A stretch of DNA of 64,000 bases from Chamaelirium japonicum (GCA_947650365.1 OX393552.1:53141428-53205427); one strand, 5' to 3'; positions 33,587 to 46,921 are shown, numbered from the stretch's first letter. Notes: generated from the letters alone by a model not told the origin. Translations and numbers: made by a program.

Positions 33587-36500
33587 TGTTGGAATTAAAT
33601 TCTTATATCAGAGTTGCAACATACAACAAGGGAGAGAGGGGAGCACAAAATCCATAATTCAAGGAGAGAGGGGAGCATATGAATTAATAGCATATGTAGT
33701 TGTGGCTAGCCATACATATCCAAGGGAGAGAGGGGAGCACAAAATCCCCATACCCTATCTTCATTACATGTGGCCTTTCCTACTCCTATAATCAAAGACA
33801 CAATTGCATTTATGGAGAAGACCCACTGTTTGGCTGAGAGAGAAAGATTTACTTGGCGAAATCGCGAACCGATTTCGCTTATGAACTCTTGGAATTATTT
33901 CTATCCATATTAGTACCATATTCCATATGTGTATGACCATAAATAGATATTAACCAAAATACCCCTATGGCCCATACATACATATGAATAGATTTTCGAT
34001 GTTTAGGCATGCACTCTATCGTGCTAATTCCTATCTAGCAAACCTAACTGGACAGGGTATACAATTCCTATACGCGACGACAAGGTAGAACCTTTAGGGC
34101 TCATGACTTCTAGCTCCAACTGGATCCTTGAATGACTGTTTCGATGGCACACCGAGAGTTTCGTCAATCAGTCCAAGTCCGATTAACCTAGTATGTGCCA
34201 CAGGCTGCACTCTAGTAATCCCAAACTTATATTACTTCCGCATAACCCCTGTTCTTCACTTTAACCAAGTAATCATTGATTCCTCCAATACCGGTGTCAT
34301 GGCTCAACTCAGGAGGTGGGGAGCACCTTCAGACCCAATCGGTTATATGACTCGATTCGATGACTTGCCAACTATAACACCACACACTTCGGTGCTATGC
34401 CTAGAACTCGAACTATCATCAGTCTAATTGATAACCACTAGCCCTGGGTTTATTGTATGGACAATATGACTCATCGAATGCACCCATCCATCTCTGGATG
34501 TTGGATAGCCTGTAGGAGTTATATGCCACTCCAACACCAGACTGGTAACCCAACATACCGTGGTATTGGATTATGGTAGGTCCGTACACATTGGCACATC
34601 AATGCACCGCACAACTGGTTAGCTTAGTGGACATGGTTCCTCAGGGTTAAGGATATATTACCTAAAGTGATAAGACGGTTAATGCACCAGTGTCTGACTC
34701 ACTAATATGTGCACCGTCCTAGTTCCTGTTCAACACGATCATCGTGTTTGGTTAGGTGAATGGAGATCCAACGTTCATGTAGTAGAGACTTCACCGCATC
34801 CCTTTATCTGCCAATAGCTTATTCCCAATGAAGCGACCAGTATCACCAAAGATGTGAACTGAGTCTAGGTCTACACAAGACTGGTCCACTGGGTCTCCCA
34901 AGCATGTATCCACTATGCACCTCAGTGGCCTACTGTGTTCCCTAGGGTTCTTATTATATGTGGTTTACACATACTATTTTAGTTATTCATTAACCATAGC
35001 CATTATTCAGTAATGTTAATATACAAAATCCACGCTAAGGACACACCAGCTCCAACAATCTCCCACTTGTCCTTGTGGGGAAATACAGTCTTGACTCCTA
35101 TGGTATTTGCATGCTTCTTAGAAGCCTTGGTTGGAATCCTTTGTTCAAAAGTGGTCCTCCATGTTATCAACAGACGCCACCTAGGTCACTGCAACATCCC
35201 TTTGCTATTTCAAGTACTGGGTGATTTAAATTTGCCAATTGTATTATAGCTCCTAGGATTGTTCCACCACTCTACTATTATGCATAACAATTAGCCTTCT
35301 GAGTTTCTGGTGCTTATCCTTAGTTCTAAGCCATACCAACTCCTTTGCTACTTAGTATGTCAAAACATGCTTAGCTACCATCGTCGAACCCGTAATGTCT
35401 TCCTGTATTACTTTTCTTCAACTGATGGTTCCTCCAAATTCAATGACATTGAGAAGAATATGCTAACTCATAATCTCTCGTCCTACGGAGATACTTGAAT
35501 ATATACTTCAAAATTGTCCAGTAAATCTGGACAACCGGGTTTAATTGATACATACTCATCATGCCCATAGCAAATTTTTCAGTCTAGCTTACTGCATTTC
35601 AAACAGTAGGTCACCAGCACTGGAGGTGCAAGGTACCTCATGCATGTATGCGATGACCATTATCTTGTATATGAAGGCTGATTATGATAGCAATAGAACC
35701 TTGCTCTATTGATCCATATTACTGTGATCTCCAAAGCATAACTCGCTATCACCTAGGTCTTATCTAATCAAACCAAGATGACCAACCATCTTATTATTGA
35801 TGACTACATCCTATCCTCATACCAAATGAGTAGAACTGTTGTCGACGTAAAACATCTGGTACATTACTATAGTACTGTCGATCCTCTTTTACTTGCTAGG
35901 ATCATCCAATTTCTGATCATATCCATACTAAATAGATTTCTTGATCAAACTTGATGATCTAGCCTCTGGATGCTTGTATAAGTCTACAAAGACATTTGTA
36001 TCTTGCATACCAGTTCCTCCTGATCCCGTGCTTTACAGCACCATCAGGGGATTCCATCACACTCTGATAGGTCTGAGGATCATCCTCCTGATCTTTAGGA
36101 TAAAACCTGAGAGTTTCTCCAAAATACCTTTCAGGAGCCCTGATAACCCTCCCATTACGATGAGCCTGTAATGGTTTCGAGTGAGTCGACTCTATAGTAT
36201 CTATAGCCATTGAGGTTTTATCTCCTCCCACTAGCACCTCTTATACTAACTACTAGTTCCTAAGGAACCATCTTACTTGAGGGCTGACGTAATCCTATTC
36301 CAGGAAAATGGTATTCAAGGATACCTACTTTTCCACAGGATTACAAACTAGACTACCTCATGTCCCTCTCTGGATATCCTATGAACGAGCACACTTTTAA
36401 CTTAGTCTCCATCGTGTCTTTACTGTCGTTTTGCTTATGTGCAGGACAACCGCAAACCCTAAAGAATTATAGGCTTTGCTTTCGCTTAGCCTAACAATTT

Positions 36501-39500
36501 AGGAGTTTGTGGTACTGATTTAGATGGGATAATGTATCTAAAAAATATGCCTCCGTTCCTTAAGGTATGTCATCAAGTAACTAGGTGGCAAGGTATAGCT
36601 TATCTAGATTTGAACGATGCCTAATAAAGTTCGGTTTCTCCTCTCAGAGCACTAGAGTGGTATCTTGATGGAGTCATCTGGGATATAATCCCTACCCACT
36701 CAGGAACCCAACAGACTTGTCCAATAGGTTTTAGCCTCCTCGATCAAATGAAAGGGCCTTGATATGATTTTCTATCTACATCTCTACTTTAGCACTAAAC
36801 TCTTTGAACAAATCAAAGATTCAAGCATATTCCGTATTAGAAAAACCTATCCTTACTTTGAATACTTAAAGTACTTAAATCCTCCTATATTTAGGACTTC
36901 CATGGGCCCATATGTACTAGCTCTAACTATCCTGTGACCCTGATAACAGTAGCCTGGGAACTTACATTCCAAATAGAATTCACAAGTTAGTCGGCTGTCC
37001 AAGACAACTGGACTTTATGAGTCCGATCCTAAATCAACCTTTGGATCCCTACCTGAGATAATATCTATCCAAACATCAAGTGCCATAGGTGTGCTAGATT
37101 ATCTGAGGGAGAATCTTATTAAGATGAGCTCTTCACACATGGCTGCAGCTAGTATGTTATATTGCTTTAGAATAGGAGTTCAGTTTATAGAGAACTTTCT
37201 GTATCTATCCATTAGAAATAAAGGAACCATCTATTCGAAAATCCTTCTTTATGGAAACAGAAATCATATCTTTATCTACTAAAGTCCTTCCATCTAATAT
37301 ATACAAAATAACATCTCCAATAGCTCCCATTGACGTCATATTTCGGTCCCCAACGCTTAGCATTACCTCCTCGTCATCTAGCTTACTTGTTTCCTTAAGA
37401 TCCTGCAACGTATTACAGGCATAGGTAGTGGATTCAAAACCTATAACCTTGGAAACAATAGAACCGTTAAATGTCACGATTACCCCCACTCACGTGGGTC
37501 TGAGGTATATCCGTTCTAACTTGTTGGTCTTGAGACTCATGACTGTCCTACTTCTAATTACCCGTCTTGCCTTTGTAGGAACAAATTCCCCTTTGGCTTC
37601 ACTTATCTACTAGACTTTTGGACCTGCAATTGATTTTGGTTAACTGGTCGATCTTACTTAGATTTCTTCTTCTGAAATTTGCCCTTTACAATCTGAAGCG
37701 CCGCTAGGGGCTCTGTATTTGTTACCTCAAACCTGTTAAGGTTAAGGTTTCAATATGCAGCCCTCAAACGATCCATATAAGAACTGAAGAGAATATTCAT
37801 TAGAATCTCGACTTTCAAGATAATACCGAGGGAACTCAGCTAGTTCACATAACCAAACAATTTTAGCATACGATCTTTTACCGAATGTCCCTCTACCATC
37901 TTGGCATTAGCCAAGTTCCATGTGGTCAGGTAACAAGTTACCCGACCCTTGAATACTCTCTTGGGTTGAGCGTTATATCTTTCACATGATCTACAGACTT
38001 AAAACATTTTTGAAGGACGATCTACAGATAGACTACCCACGCAAAAGCATAAACTATCTTCTGATGTCTCATTAGACTTTTAGTCTCATTTTAAGCCACA
38101 AAATCAATGCCTTTCTGAAGGATGGTCTACTAGGAGACTATTTCTAGCATGTCTCATCAGACTTATGTCAGTCCATCCTAGGTTCTGAGCCTTAATCTCA
38201 ATCGCATCGGGTCCCAGACTAGTCCGGCTCCGGGTTATTCAGAGCAGCCTTGTGCACGCCTACCCTTAGGACTATAAGGTTGTCTTATTTCCTTCTAACA
38301 TAGTTTAGGGACTGGTTATTATGTATCATACAGAATGGACGACAGGGGGGTCTTGTTCGGTCATTTTTCTAAAATATAATTGGTTAATATCAGAAAAACT
38401 AAACACCTATTTTATGGATTTTAAAAACAGGTAGGTTGCTCTCGCCGTGACATCTACACCACCTCAAGTGCAGATATCATGGAATGTAAATTCCCCAGGC
38501 TCGAGCACTAAGACTATCGGCCCTGAATTGGAGACAGCATCTCGGTAAGAGCATGCAACTACTTCTGCCAATGGGATATCTACAACCCAGTCTTCATCAT
38601 GATCGCAAGGGATGAACTGATAGACCTCTCAGTCTCCTTTTGGCCAACTTTATGAGACCCGCTATACGTAGCAACGATTACTTCACACAAGCTTCCCACA
38701 AATCTAGGTTGTGTCGGCAGGGGAGTTCATAGGCCCCCGCGGTGCAAGAAAAAGCCATCACTCACTGCCATCAGTATCTTCCATGTCCCGAAGGAAACCA
38801 CTAGGCGAACTAGCATGGAAGAAAACACAGCTCTCACCCGGTGGGAATATCGAACTGCGTACCTCCCACCCAGACCCTTAGCCGGTTGATTGTGGAGGCT
38901 AGGGGCTCCTCTTTGAAAGGAACCTCTTACACATCTCTTATTTTTAATAAGGTTTTAATCAGATCTAGTAAGGTCATGACCTCCTAGACCTAGACCCTAG
39001 TCTACCATGCTTCCACTAGGATTATAAACTTTCCTGCAAAGTATTAGTACCCTTGGAAAATATCATAGTCCCTACCTTGAATAATCGACTTTTCCTTTTC
39101 TTGCAAGGATCATATTACATAGCTTCCAAGAATCCCGATACTCCACTAGTCTGCTCACAACCCTTAGATCTGGATCCTAGTCTAAGGTCAACGTGAAAAG
39201 GACTCCGACTACTATGACGCCTCGTTCACAATTTGATGTCTGATGTTATAGTAGATCTTATCTCATTATAGGTTTCGATGCTGGCCAAATAGGGACATCC
39301 AACAACCTCCGTCGAACCTCAACCTAATGGTGGTATAACCAAATCATGATGAGTTCTTACTACCATTAAATGTCAACTAGGAATGGGTATCACGTAGTGG
39401 AATCCTAACCTAACTTGGCCGCTAATACCATATGGGGAAAGGGCATCCCACTAGGATTATCATACTCTTTATAGGGTCATTAGTCATCTCCTAACAAATT

Positions 39501-42500
39501 TAACATTGTGTCTATCCTTGATACACAATACTCAGCTACCTGAACTACCACGAGGACAGTTATCACCTTTCCTTTTAGATAGCTACCGGATTCACACATA
39601 TTAGAAACATATAGAGACACCGATAATCTTATAAACTAAGCATTAACCCTAAGCCTGATCTAGAGATCAACTCACAAGAAAGACTGATAAACAAATTATC
39701 ATCGGGGTTCTCTAAACACAAAGGAAAGAGCATAACAAAAAAATCCAAACGGAATTAAGTCTAGGGTCAGACCCCTGAACCTGAATAGCATAGCCAAGAT
39801 ATCATGTTCTCCCGTTTTGCACGATCTTTCAATGACGATCCCGATCATCACCAACATGCACTCTTTTATCGGGTCCTTGTACTCTATGGTACTGCTCGTT
39901 CGAACAGTGGATGTAGCATCTTGGATCGCTAATCTTCTTCTTCCTGTGACCGAAAAACTAACACGCTTCGAGTAAATACTCGTTCGTGTACAATTTCACT
40001 AGAAAGAAAAACAAAACAATCCTAAAAACATAGTCAGTGAACCGAGAGAGGTCAACCTCCACCCCACCCGTCTAGAGCCTTAAAATCCACAAGTACAATA
40101 ATAATCAATACAAAATAAACCCGGGGTCCGACCCCCGGAGGTATGTAATCACAGAATATTATTTAGCACAGCACCTGCAAGGACGATACATAGCACAATC
40201 CATTTGCATGATCTACGCTGAACCCCGATAAAAACATATGCAATCATATGCACATATGATATTTTCACGAATTTATGAATGAAACATACACTGAAGCATG
40301 CTCTGATACTAATTATTGGGATTAAATCCTTGTAGCAGAATCGCAGCAGAAGCAAAAGATAGATCTGAGGATCTTATGGTGTATGTTTCATCATGACTAA
40401 TTCTATAAAACAATCTATATATGAATCTATGATCCTAGCATATGTGAGGACACCCTAGATGTATACTATGATCTAAGAAAAGATATGCATGCATCTAGTT
40501 AGGTATTTAGAATCATCATACCTTGACCGGATCTTTTACCCAAGGAGAACAAATTCTGATGATGACTTGTAGAAAATCGTCTAGTAAAAACATTATCAAT
40601 GTTTCTCCAAATCTCTTATTGACTTGAAATTTTTACTGGACATCGGCATCGTTACGGAACTCCTCAAAGTGGAATCACCTTAATCGGAGTCCTGTAGCTC
40701 CAGAAATAATTGTCGGACTGACTACATATCTGCCAAAATTTGGGCAGTAGAAATTCTCGATATCGCCTCTTGATGTATCGTCAGAGATGACGACCTCCAT
40801 GTCGAGGATTGAGAGAAACTGTTGGATGACACAGAGTCTTTTGCGAAGGGAAGAACCCATGATGGCTCACCACTAGGTGCAAAGCCAACAATCCCACTAC
40901 CGGTCAGCTTGCAACAAAGAAGAGGGAGTAGTCCTACGTTGGAGGATCCTTTCTTCTCTCTTCTCTTCTTCTTCCCTTTCCTTTCTTCTCTTTCTTTCTC
41001 CTTCCTCATTCTCTTCTTCCATGGCCGAAGCCACAAAAGAGAGGAAGAGGTGAGAGGGGAGGCTAGGGTTTTGGATAAGAGCTTGCTAGGGTTTGCCCCT
41101 TTTCTCTTCTTCCTTATAGGGCCAGCCCCCTTAAGGATTTGACCAAGTCAAAACCCCTATGAGTTGTGGCCAGCCATACATATCCAAGGGAGAGAGGGGA
41201 GCACAAAATTCCCATGCCTATCTTCATTACATGTGGTCTTTCCCACTCCTATAATCTAGGACACAATTGCCCTTATGGAAGAAGCCCACTGTTTGGCTGA
41301 GAGAGAGATTTACTCGACAAAATCGCGAACCGATTTCGCCTATAGAGTCCTGGAATTATTCCTGTCCATATGAGTACCATATTCCATATGTGTATGACCA
41401 TAAATAGATATTGATCAAAATACCCCTATGGCTCATACACACATACAAACAGATTTCTGGCGTTTAGACATGCGCTCTATCGTGCTACTTCATATCTAGC
41501 AAACCTAACTAGACAGGGTATACAATTCCTATACGCGATGACAAGGTGGAACCTTCAGGGCTCAGGACTTCTAACTCCAATCGGATCCCTGAATGTCTGT
41601 CCCGGTGGCACACCGAGAGTTTCGTCAATCAGTCCAAATCCGATTAACTCGTGACTTAACCTAGTATGTCCCGCGGGCTGCACTTTAGTAATCCCAAACT
41701 TATATTACTCCCTCATAACCCATGTTCTTCACTTTAACTTGGTAATCATTGATCCCTCCAATACCTATGCAATGACTCGACTCGGAAGGTGGGGAGCACC
41801 TTCAGACCTAATCGGTCATATGACTCGATTCGATGACTTGCCAACTATAACACCACACACTCTGGTGCAATGCTTAGCACCCGAACTATCATAAGTCTAA
41901 CTTATGACCACCAGGCTTGGGTTTAATGTGTGGACAGTATGACTTATCGAATGCACTCATCTATCTCAGGATATTGGATAGCATGTTACATGTCACTCCA
42001 ATGCCTGTCGGGTAACCCAACGTACCGTGGTATTAGATTATGGTAGGTCCGCACACATTGGCACATCAAAGCACTGCACAACTAGTTAGCTTAGTGGCCA
42101 TGATTCCTCGGGGTTAAGGATATATTATCTAAAGTAATAAGACGGTTAATGCACCAGTGTCTGACTTACTGATCTGTGCACTGTCCTGGTTCCTATTCAA
42201 CATGATCATCGTGCTTTGTCAGGTGAATGGAGATCCAACGTCCCCGTGGTGGAGACTTCACCACATCCCTCTACCTGCCAACAGCTTATTCCCAGTGAAG
42301 TGACCAGCATCACCAAAGATGTGAACTGAGTCTAAGTCTACACAAGACTGGTCCACTGGGTCTCCTAAGCATATATCCACCATGTACCTCAGTGGCCTAC
42401 TGTGTTCCCTAGAGTCTTTATTATATGTGGTTTACACATACCATTTTAGTTATTCATTAATCAGAGTCATTATTCAGTAATGTTAATATAGAAAATCCAA

Positions 42501-42524
42501 GCTGAGGATACACCAGCTCCAACA
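33587..42524 (-). mobile_element. Ty1/copia element (copia-1), 8.9 kb, inserted in the outer 5' LTR
   Basis: TGTTGGAATTAAATT to AGCTCCAACA, flanked by GGATT at 33582-33586 and 42525-42529. LTRs are 33587-35057 (1471 bp) and 40314-42524 (2211 bp); they align well over the shared 1.4 kb. Next to the right LTR is a copia primer site (TAGTATCAGAGC, minus strand, 40300-40311); next to the left LTR a purine tract (AAGTGGGAGA on the minus strand). The interior is badly decayed with many breaks; only short minus-strand frames still resemble copia pol. LTR divergence is about 12% over 460 bp by eye, about as old as its host element. Confidence 0.9.
35058..40313 (-). pseudogene. Decayed internal region of copia-1
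   Basis: 5.3 kb with no long frame. Minus-strand 35959-36237 resembles the copia segment between integrase and RT (GRVIRAPERYFGE, DDPQTYQSVMES), 35800-35960 carries weak RT-like words, and 37205-37489 a copia protease or pre-integrase-like stretch (GVIVTFNGSIVSKVIG). Order and strand fit a copia polyprotein. Too decayed for a lineage call. Confidence 0.7.
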
Positions 42525-42529
42525 GGATT

Positions 42530-42939
42530 TTGTTCTGGAATTCTGGATTTGGATTATTTTACAGTTGGCCATTTATAGAGATTTGGTTTATGGGAAATAC
42601 TCTAGAAATATTCCCCAATATATCAGGGGTTTTGGTAAATACCCGAGAGGGGATTCACAAGGTCCCACTATTTCCTTCATGGGCCCCAAGCAGGACTGCG
42701 GGTCCCACTGTCGTCTTTGTGGGCACCAGGCAGGACTGCGGGTCCCACAGTCATCTTCGTGGACCCCAAGCAGGGCTGCGGGTCCCACAGTCATTTTTGT
42801 GGGCCCCAAGCAGGGCTGCGAGTCCCATTGTCATCTCCATGGGTCCCAGGCAGGGTTGCGGGTCCCACAGTCATCTTTGTAGACCCCATGCAGGGCTGCA
42901 AGTCTCACTGTAGGGAGTTAGCCAGATTTTGCACTGACA
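42530..42939 (-). repeat. 5' LTR of outer element, right piece (TATA and U3)
   Basis: Continues the LTR after copia-1: minus-strand TATA box (CTATAAATGG, about 42570-42579) and about six copies of the 40-bp U3 minisatellite (42660-42912). Ends GCACTGACA, followed by the AGTTG duplication. Confidence 0.88.
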
Positions 42940-42944
42940 AGTTG

Positions 42945-43566
42945 TGAACCGCCACATTGAGCAGAGTAAGGCCCCTTGACCCATAGAAAGCCGAAGGCAG
43001 TGAACGGATACATCGAGCAGAGGATTGGACCCACAATATGATGCCACGATGTGTGGAAAGCTGGGACCCCGCCATACCATAGTTGAGCCCCCGACGAGGA
43101 TAGAACAACAATTACAAACCCTCCCTACCACAGGACGCCAAAACCCTCGGCAAAACCAACATAAGGGTGTTACCGAGGCCATGCCGAGAGAAGCGATGAG
43201 GGGATCCTATTTCCTTTCCCCGCCTTCTTAAGGACGTGGCCCTTCATTGCCAACTTATCTTCAAGCCGGACCATGGTTCAGCCCCTGCCTCAGTATCCCT
43301 CCGGAGTTGCCCGCCATGCATCCATCATCCACCACAAGATTATCCCATCCCACCCCAGCATCCATGGGAACTAGTCGAGCTAGCTGGCTCTTCCAAAATT
43401 GATTGCAAAGGGTAATAGTGAGACCCCGATGGGACCTCGGTCCTCGAGGACGACACCTGAACATCATTACGCCTTGAAATCCTAGGACCACATCCTGGTC
43501 TGAGTGGGAAGATCGAGAGGGACGTGGCGCGCCCCAATCCACCCGATGCAGTGCAGACCCTTTACC
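42945..43566. other. Unclassified segment flanking the nested cluster
   Basis: GC-moderate sequence with overlapping frames of about 100 codons on the minus strand (42871-43182 and 43261-43572) that resemble nothing I know. It shares the words GACCCACAATATG with the left flank at 3867, so both flanks may belong to one older repeat. Confidence 0.3.
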
Positions 43567-44139
43567 GACCAATCTGTATATTTTTTTTCATGAAAATATA
43601 CAGAAAAAAAAAATTATTTTGTGGTTTTAAATCGACAATTTGGAGTGATTTCAATCGATTTTCATGTGTAAAATGATTCGTGTTAAGTTGATGATAGAAA
43701 TATAAATTTAATGAACTTGGGCTGGACGTTATTGTTTTATTTGGTTCGACGGGATTTTGGGAGGGAGCTATTGCAATACGGAACTTGTAGGAGAGCTTAT
43801 TGCAAGTTTATTCCTTTGGCAGGGAGCTATCACTAAGTCCCCCCTTTAAAACTATAGGAATCGACTTGTAACAAAGAAAATTAGAAAAATCGGTGTTAGG
43901 TCTTAAAAACAAAACGTGTATAATATTTAGTCCCATTTTAAGTTCCTATTTACGATAAGTTCACCGATATGATTATTGTATAAAACCTAATCATTTGTCT
44001 ATAGTTTTGATTGCAAATGATCCGATCTTAACCATTTTGGATAACATGTTTTTTTTTAATATCATAAATACTCATCGTATCCTCCCACATTAAATAATGG
44101 TAGATGATATATGACACATTATTTTTTTTTACGAAAATA
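43567..44139. other. AT-rich spacer
   Basis: No gene, no obvious repeat period, only a short repeated GGGAGCTAT motif (43763 and 43825). Confidence 0.5.
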
Positions 44140-44825
44140 GTGGCACGTGTTGCTACAGTGATTTCACCATAGCAATGAAATTACTGTAACAACCCATGAT
44201 TTCATCGTGGATACTAAAAAGATATTTCTCCAGTTAAATCATTGCAGCAAAGTACTCAATTTTATACAAACAATACTCAGTTGAATTAAGTATTATTTTG
44301 TATATTTGAGTACTATGCACGGGTTGCGACAATGATTTCATTATAGCTGCTATAGTGAAATTCACTGTGCCGGCTAAAAAGGCTTCCTTACAGTGATTCG
44401 CTGTAACAAAATATTCAATTTTATACAAATAATACTCAATTGAATTAAGTATCATTGCGACTAAAATGTACTAACTTTCTACGGTGATTTCACTGTAGCA
44501 AAGTATTTTTAGTAGTCACGGCCAAGTCACAATAGCTGCTATAGTGAATTCATTTTAGCAAAGATACTCAAATATATACAAATAATACTCAAATGAATGA
44601 ATATTATTGCTTTCAAATTGAGTACTTTGCTATAGTGATTTTCACTGTAGCAACATGTTTTTTAGCAGCCACGGTGAAATCACTTTTGTTTCTAAAGTGA
44701 TTTCATTTTAGCTGCTATAATATAGTACCATTGTTACAACGATTTCACTGCAGCAACGTGTTTTTTAGCAGCCATGATGGAATCACTATAGCTGCTACAG
44801 TGAAATCACTGTAGCAGCTAGAGTG
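44140..44825. repeat. Degenerate repeat rich in the palindrome TACAGTGA-TCACTGTA
   Basis: Words such as GATTTCACTGTAGCAA, GCTGCTATAGTGAAATTCAC and ACAAATAATACTCAA recur irregularly about every 100-180 bp in both orientations. The clearest case, GCTACAGTGAAATCACTGTAGC (44797-44818), has 10-bp perfect arms around two bases. Non-coding. Confidence 0.7.
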
Positions 44826-45363
44826 TCCCCACACTAGGTCTCGAAACTGTTTGTTTCATAGAGATCGGATGAAGTAATATAGATAATGGTAGTTTGGTAA
44901 ATTTGACAACTTAACCAAGGCTATTTTAGTCGTGTATTAACCAAAAGAGCCGTTACAACTAATCTACTGAAATGTAGACAGGGGATTAAAGGAAAAGATT
45001 GTCGGGACCGATCCTAAAATGAAACCCATTAAAAGAACTGTTTGTAGTCCACCCCAAGAAAATTTCATGGGGGTCAAGTGATTTTGGTCTCAATTGTAGG
45101 TATAAAGTGTAATTTATCTTTTTTTAATGAAACAATAAGTTGGTAAAACTAGGACATGGTAAAAGTCCTTGTCTCAGGCCTCCCTTTGGTGAAACATGGT
45201 ATCTTGAAGTTGCCTTTAGTAAAGAGCTTGTGAGGAATAACAAAAAGGACAACACTTGTTGGCTGTCCCGTATGCCAGTAGAGCCCGGGCACGATGAGGT
45301 GGCATGCCAGGATTGGTGAAGGGGAGGTGAGCCCATAATATTAGAAAGTAAAAAAAGCTATTA
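44826..45363. other. Spacer, nothing recognised
   Basis: Mixed-composition sequence without recognisable genes, repeats or element ends. Confidence 0.5.
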
Positions 45364-45780
45364 CGTCCACCTCTCAGGTTGAGCAGACACAGGTTATAGT
45401 CGAGCATACACAGGTCAATGTCGAGCCACTACCAGAGGAGGTGCAGCCACGGGCACTACTAGATGCATAGGCACAGCCGAAGACACAGGTTGAGGTCGAG
45501 ACTGTGGTCGCGGTCGAGGCCAAGGTAGAGGCTGTAGTCGAGGCCGAGGTCGTAGTCATGGCCGAGGTCGAGGCTACAATCAAGGCCGAGGCCGAGCCCG
45601 AGGTTGTGGATGAGGTACCACATCGAGGTTGGGGTTGGCCGCCAGGTCGTGGTCGAGGCTGTTAACGAGGACGATGCCGAGGATGTGGGGAATAGCTCAG
45701 AGCACTAGATCAAAGAGACAGAGGACATAGCTTGACATATTTTATCCAGATATATCATTTTTGTATTGCCACACTTGATA
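45364..45780 (+). pseudogene. Degenerate coding-like remnant, Val/Glu repeats and Gly/Arg tail
   Basis: On the plus strand the sequence reads as Val-Glu-Ala repeats (VEAKVEAVVEAEVVV) followed by a Gly/Arg-rich patch (GWGWPPGRGRG), with in-frame stops at 45466-45468 (TAG) and 45662-45664 (TAA). Gly/Arg tails of this kind occur at the ends of plant transposon-encoded proteins. The MULE-like fragment about 450 bp further right suggests it may be the 3' end of a decayed DNA transposon gene. Host gene remnant cannot be excluded. Confidence 0.3.
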
Positions 45781-46209
45781 TATATTGCCATATATATGAG
45801 ATGACTTCAAATATATGATGTATCTCTTTTGTTGTGAAGAGATTCAATATGACTTTGATCATGCCCTTTGAATGTCTTTTATGATTCAGTTGTTTTAAAA
45901 CTTGAATACTTGTGCTCGTTTCCTTGCAGATGTCTTCTAAAATTCCAACAAATGCACCCAACAGGTCACATTGAGTTGGTACATCGAAGGTTTGTCTTTC
46001 TTTTTCAATAAGCCGACTTTGTTATTGAGTACAAGGAATGGCAGTCCACATCTTTAGACCCTGTGTTATAATACAAGTAAATGGCAACTCACATTTGAAA
46101 AAAGTGTTTTTTTTTTTTTTTTTCAGGTTTTTGTTTAAATCTGGTGGTGATAATATCAGGTTTATACCCTCTGTTATCGTCCAGGTGAATGGTTAACATT
46201 TACTTATGT

Positions 46210-46541
46210 TTTTTTTTTTATTAAACCCGGTGGTGGTAATACAGGGTTTGTTTAAACCCGATGGTGATAATACCGAGTTTAAAACCGGCAATATGGATAC
46301 CGGGTATTGATTTATATTGGTTTTTTAAAAAACCATTGGCTGGGTGGGTTAACTAAGCTATAATGAATGACCAACGGGTTTATCGCACGCCTAGAAAAAA
46401 AAACGAGGACAACAACGTGGCAAGCACTTTACGGCGCTGACATGTCACGTGGCTGCCAGAACGCTAGTCCGACAAATATTTTTGATCAAACGCTATTGTT
46501 TTAAATATTTATTATTTAAATATTATTTTGAAAAAAATCCC
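46210..46541. mobile_element. Fragment related to the MULE-like MITE at 1382-1828
   Basis: The right end (46425-46541: GCTGACATGTCACGTGGCTG, then TTTTTGATCAAACGCT and TATTATTTTGAAAAAAATCCC) matches the right end of the left-hand element, and the preceding 200 bp share its internal ACCGGGT/AAACCCGG words. The matching left end was not found, so this is a fragment or the edge of a larger, possibly coding, relative. Confidence 0.55.
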
Positions 46542-46921
46542 TTCAATAAAACTATGAGTTGTATATAATCACACCCATTTTATTAATGGCACCTAATAAA
46601 AATTAAGAAAAAAATTATTTCCAAATTATTCCCTTCCTAACCTCCAACCAACATAAGACTTGTGCGCACCCATCCTGTTGCCACCCCCACCGTCACCCTC
46701 CTCCTAAGGGAAAGGGGTGGCAAAGAGACGATAAGGGCAGATGGTTAGTGTTGGCTGAATGTTAGGGATGAGGGTATTTTGGGATAAGTTGTGGGTGCCA
46801 TTACAACCCAATATGGGTGCTAGGTACTAAGAATACGCTAGGTGTGCCAATATAAAAATGTTGGGTACAGAGGGAGGGGCCTGGTACATGTGGACCCTAG
46901 GGGACTTTGTGAGAAGGTCAT
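46542..46921. other. Spacer, possibly another small inverted-repeat element
   Basis: ACACCCATTTTATTAATGGCACC near 46573 weakly resembles the inverse of GGGTGCCATTACAACCCAATA near 46792. Evidence is too weak for a call. No gene. Confidence 0.25.

Larger units (their letters stand above)
3958..42939 (-). mobile_element. Outer Ty3/gypsy Tat-like element, gag-bearing and pol-poor, heavily nested
   Basis: Boundaries rest on three observations. Identical 5-bp duplications AGTTG flank it (3953-3957 and 42940-42944). LTRs in the same orientation lie at 3958-4731 and at 33230-33586 plus 42530-42939. Just inside the right LTR is a primer-site sequence TGGCGCCGTCTGTGGGA (minus strand, about 33207-33227). 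The boundary right of the left LTR (GTTACCCCCTCTCAGCTAG) matches the equivalent boundary of the inner Tat element. After removing four inserted elements it would be about 10 kb. It keeps a gag region (18.79-20.1 kb and leader to 33.23 kb), only the extreme end of integrase, and a long repeat-filled 3' region. It looks like a non-autonomous, decayed fossil; LTR divergence is about 13% over 360 bp counted by eye, roughly 5 million years at 1.3e-8 per site per year. Confidence 0.85.

Noticed and set aside
42871-43572. Two minus-strand frames of about 100 codons
   Set aside because: No recognised domain, no splice or promoter context, and overlap with the LTR edge; left as unclassified.
46542-46921. 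Additional MITE
   Set aside because: The inverted similarity between its ends is too weak and no target duplication was found.
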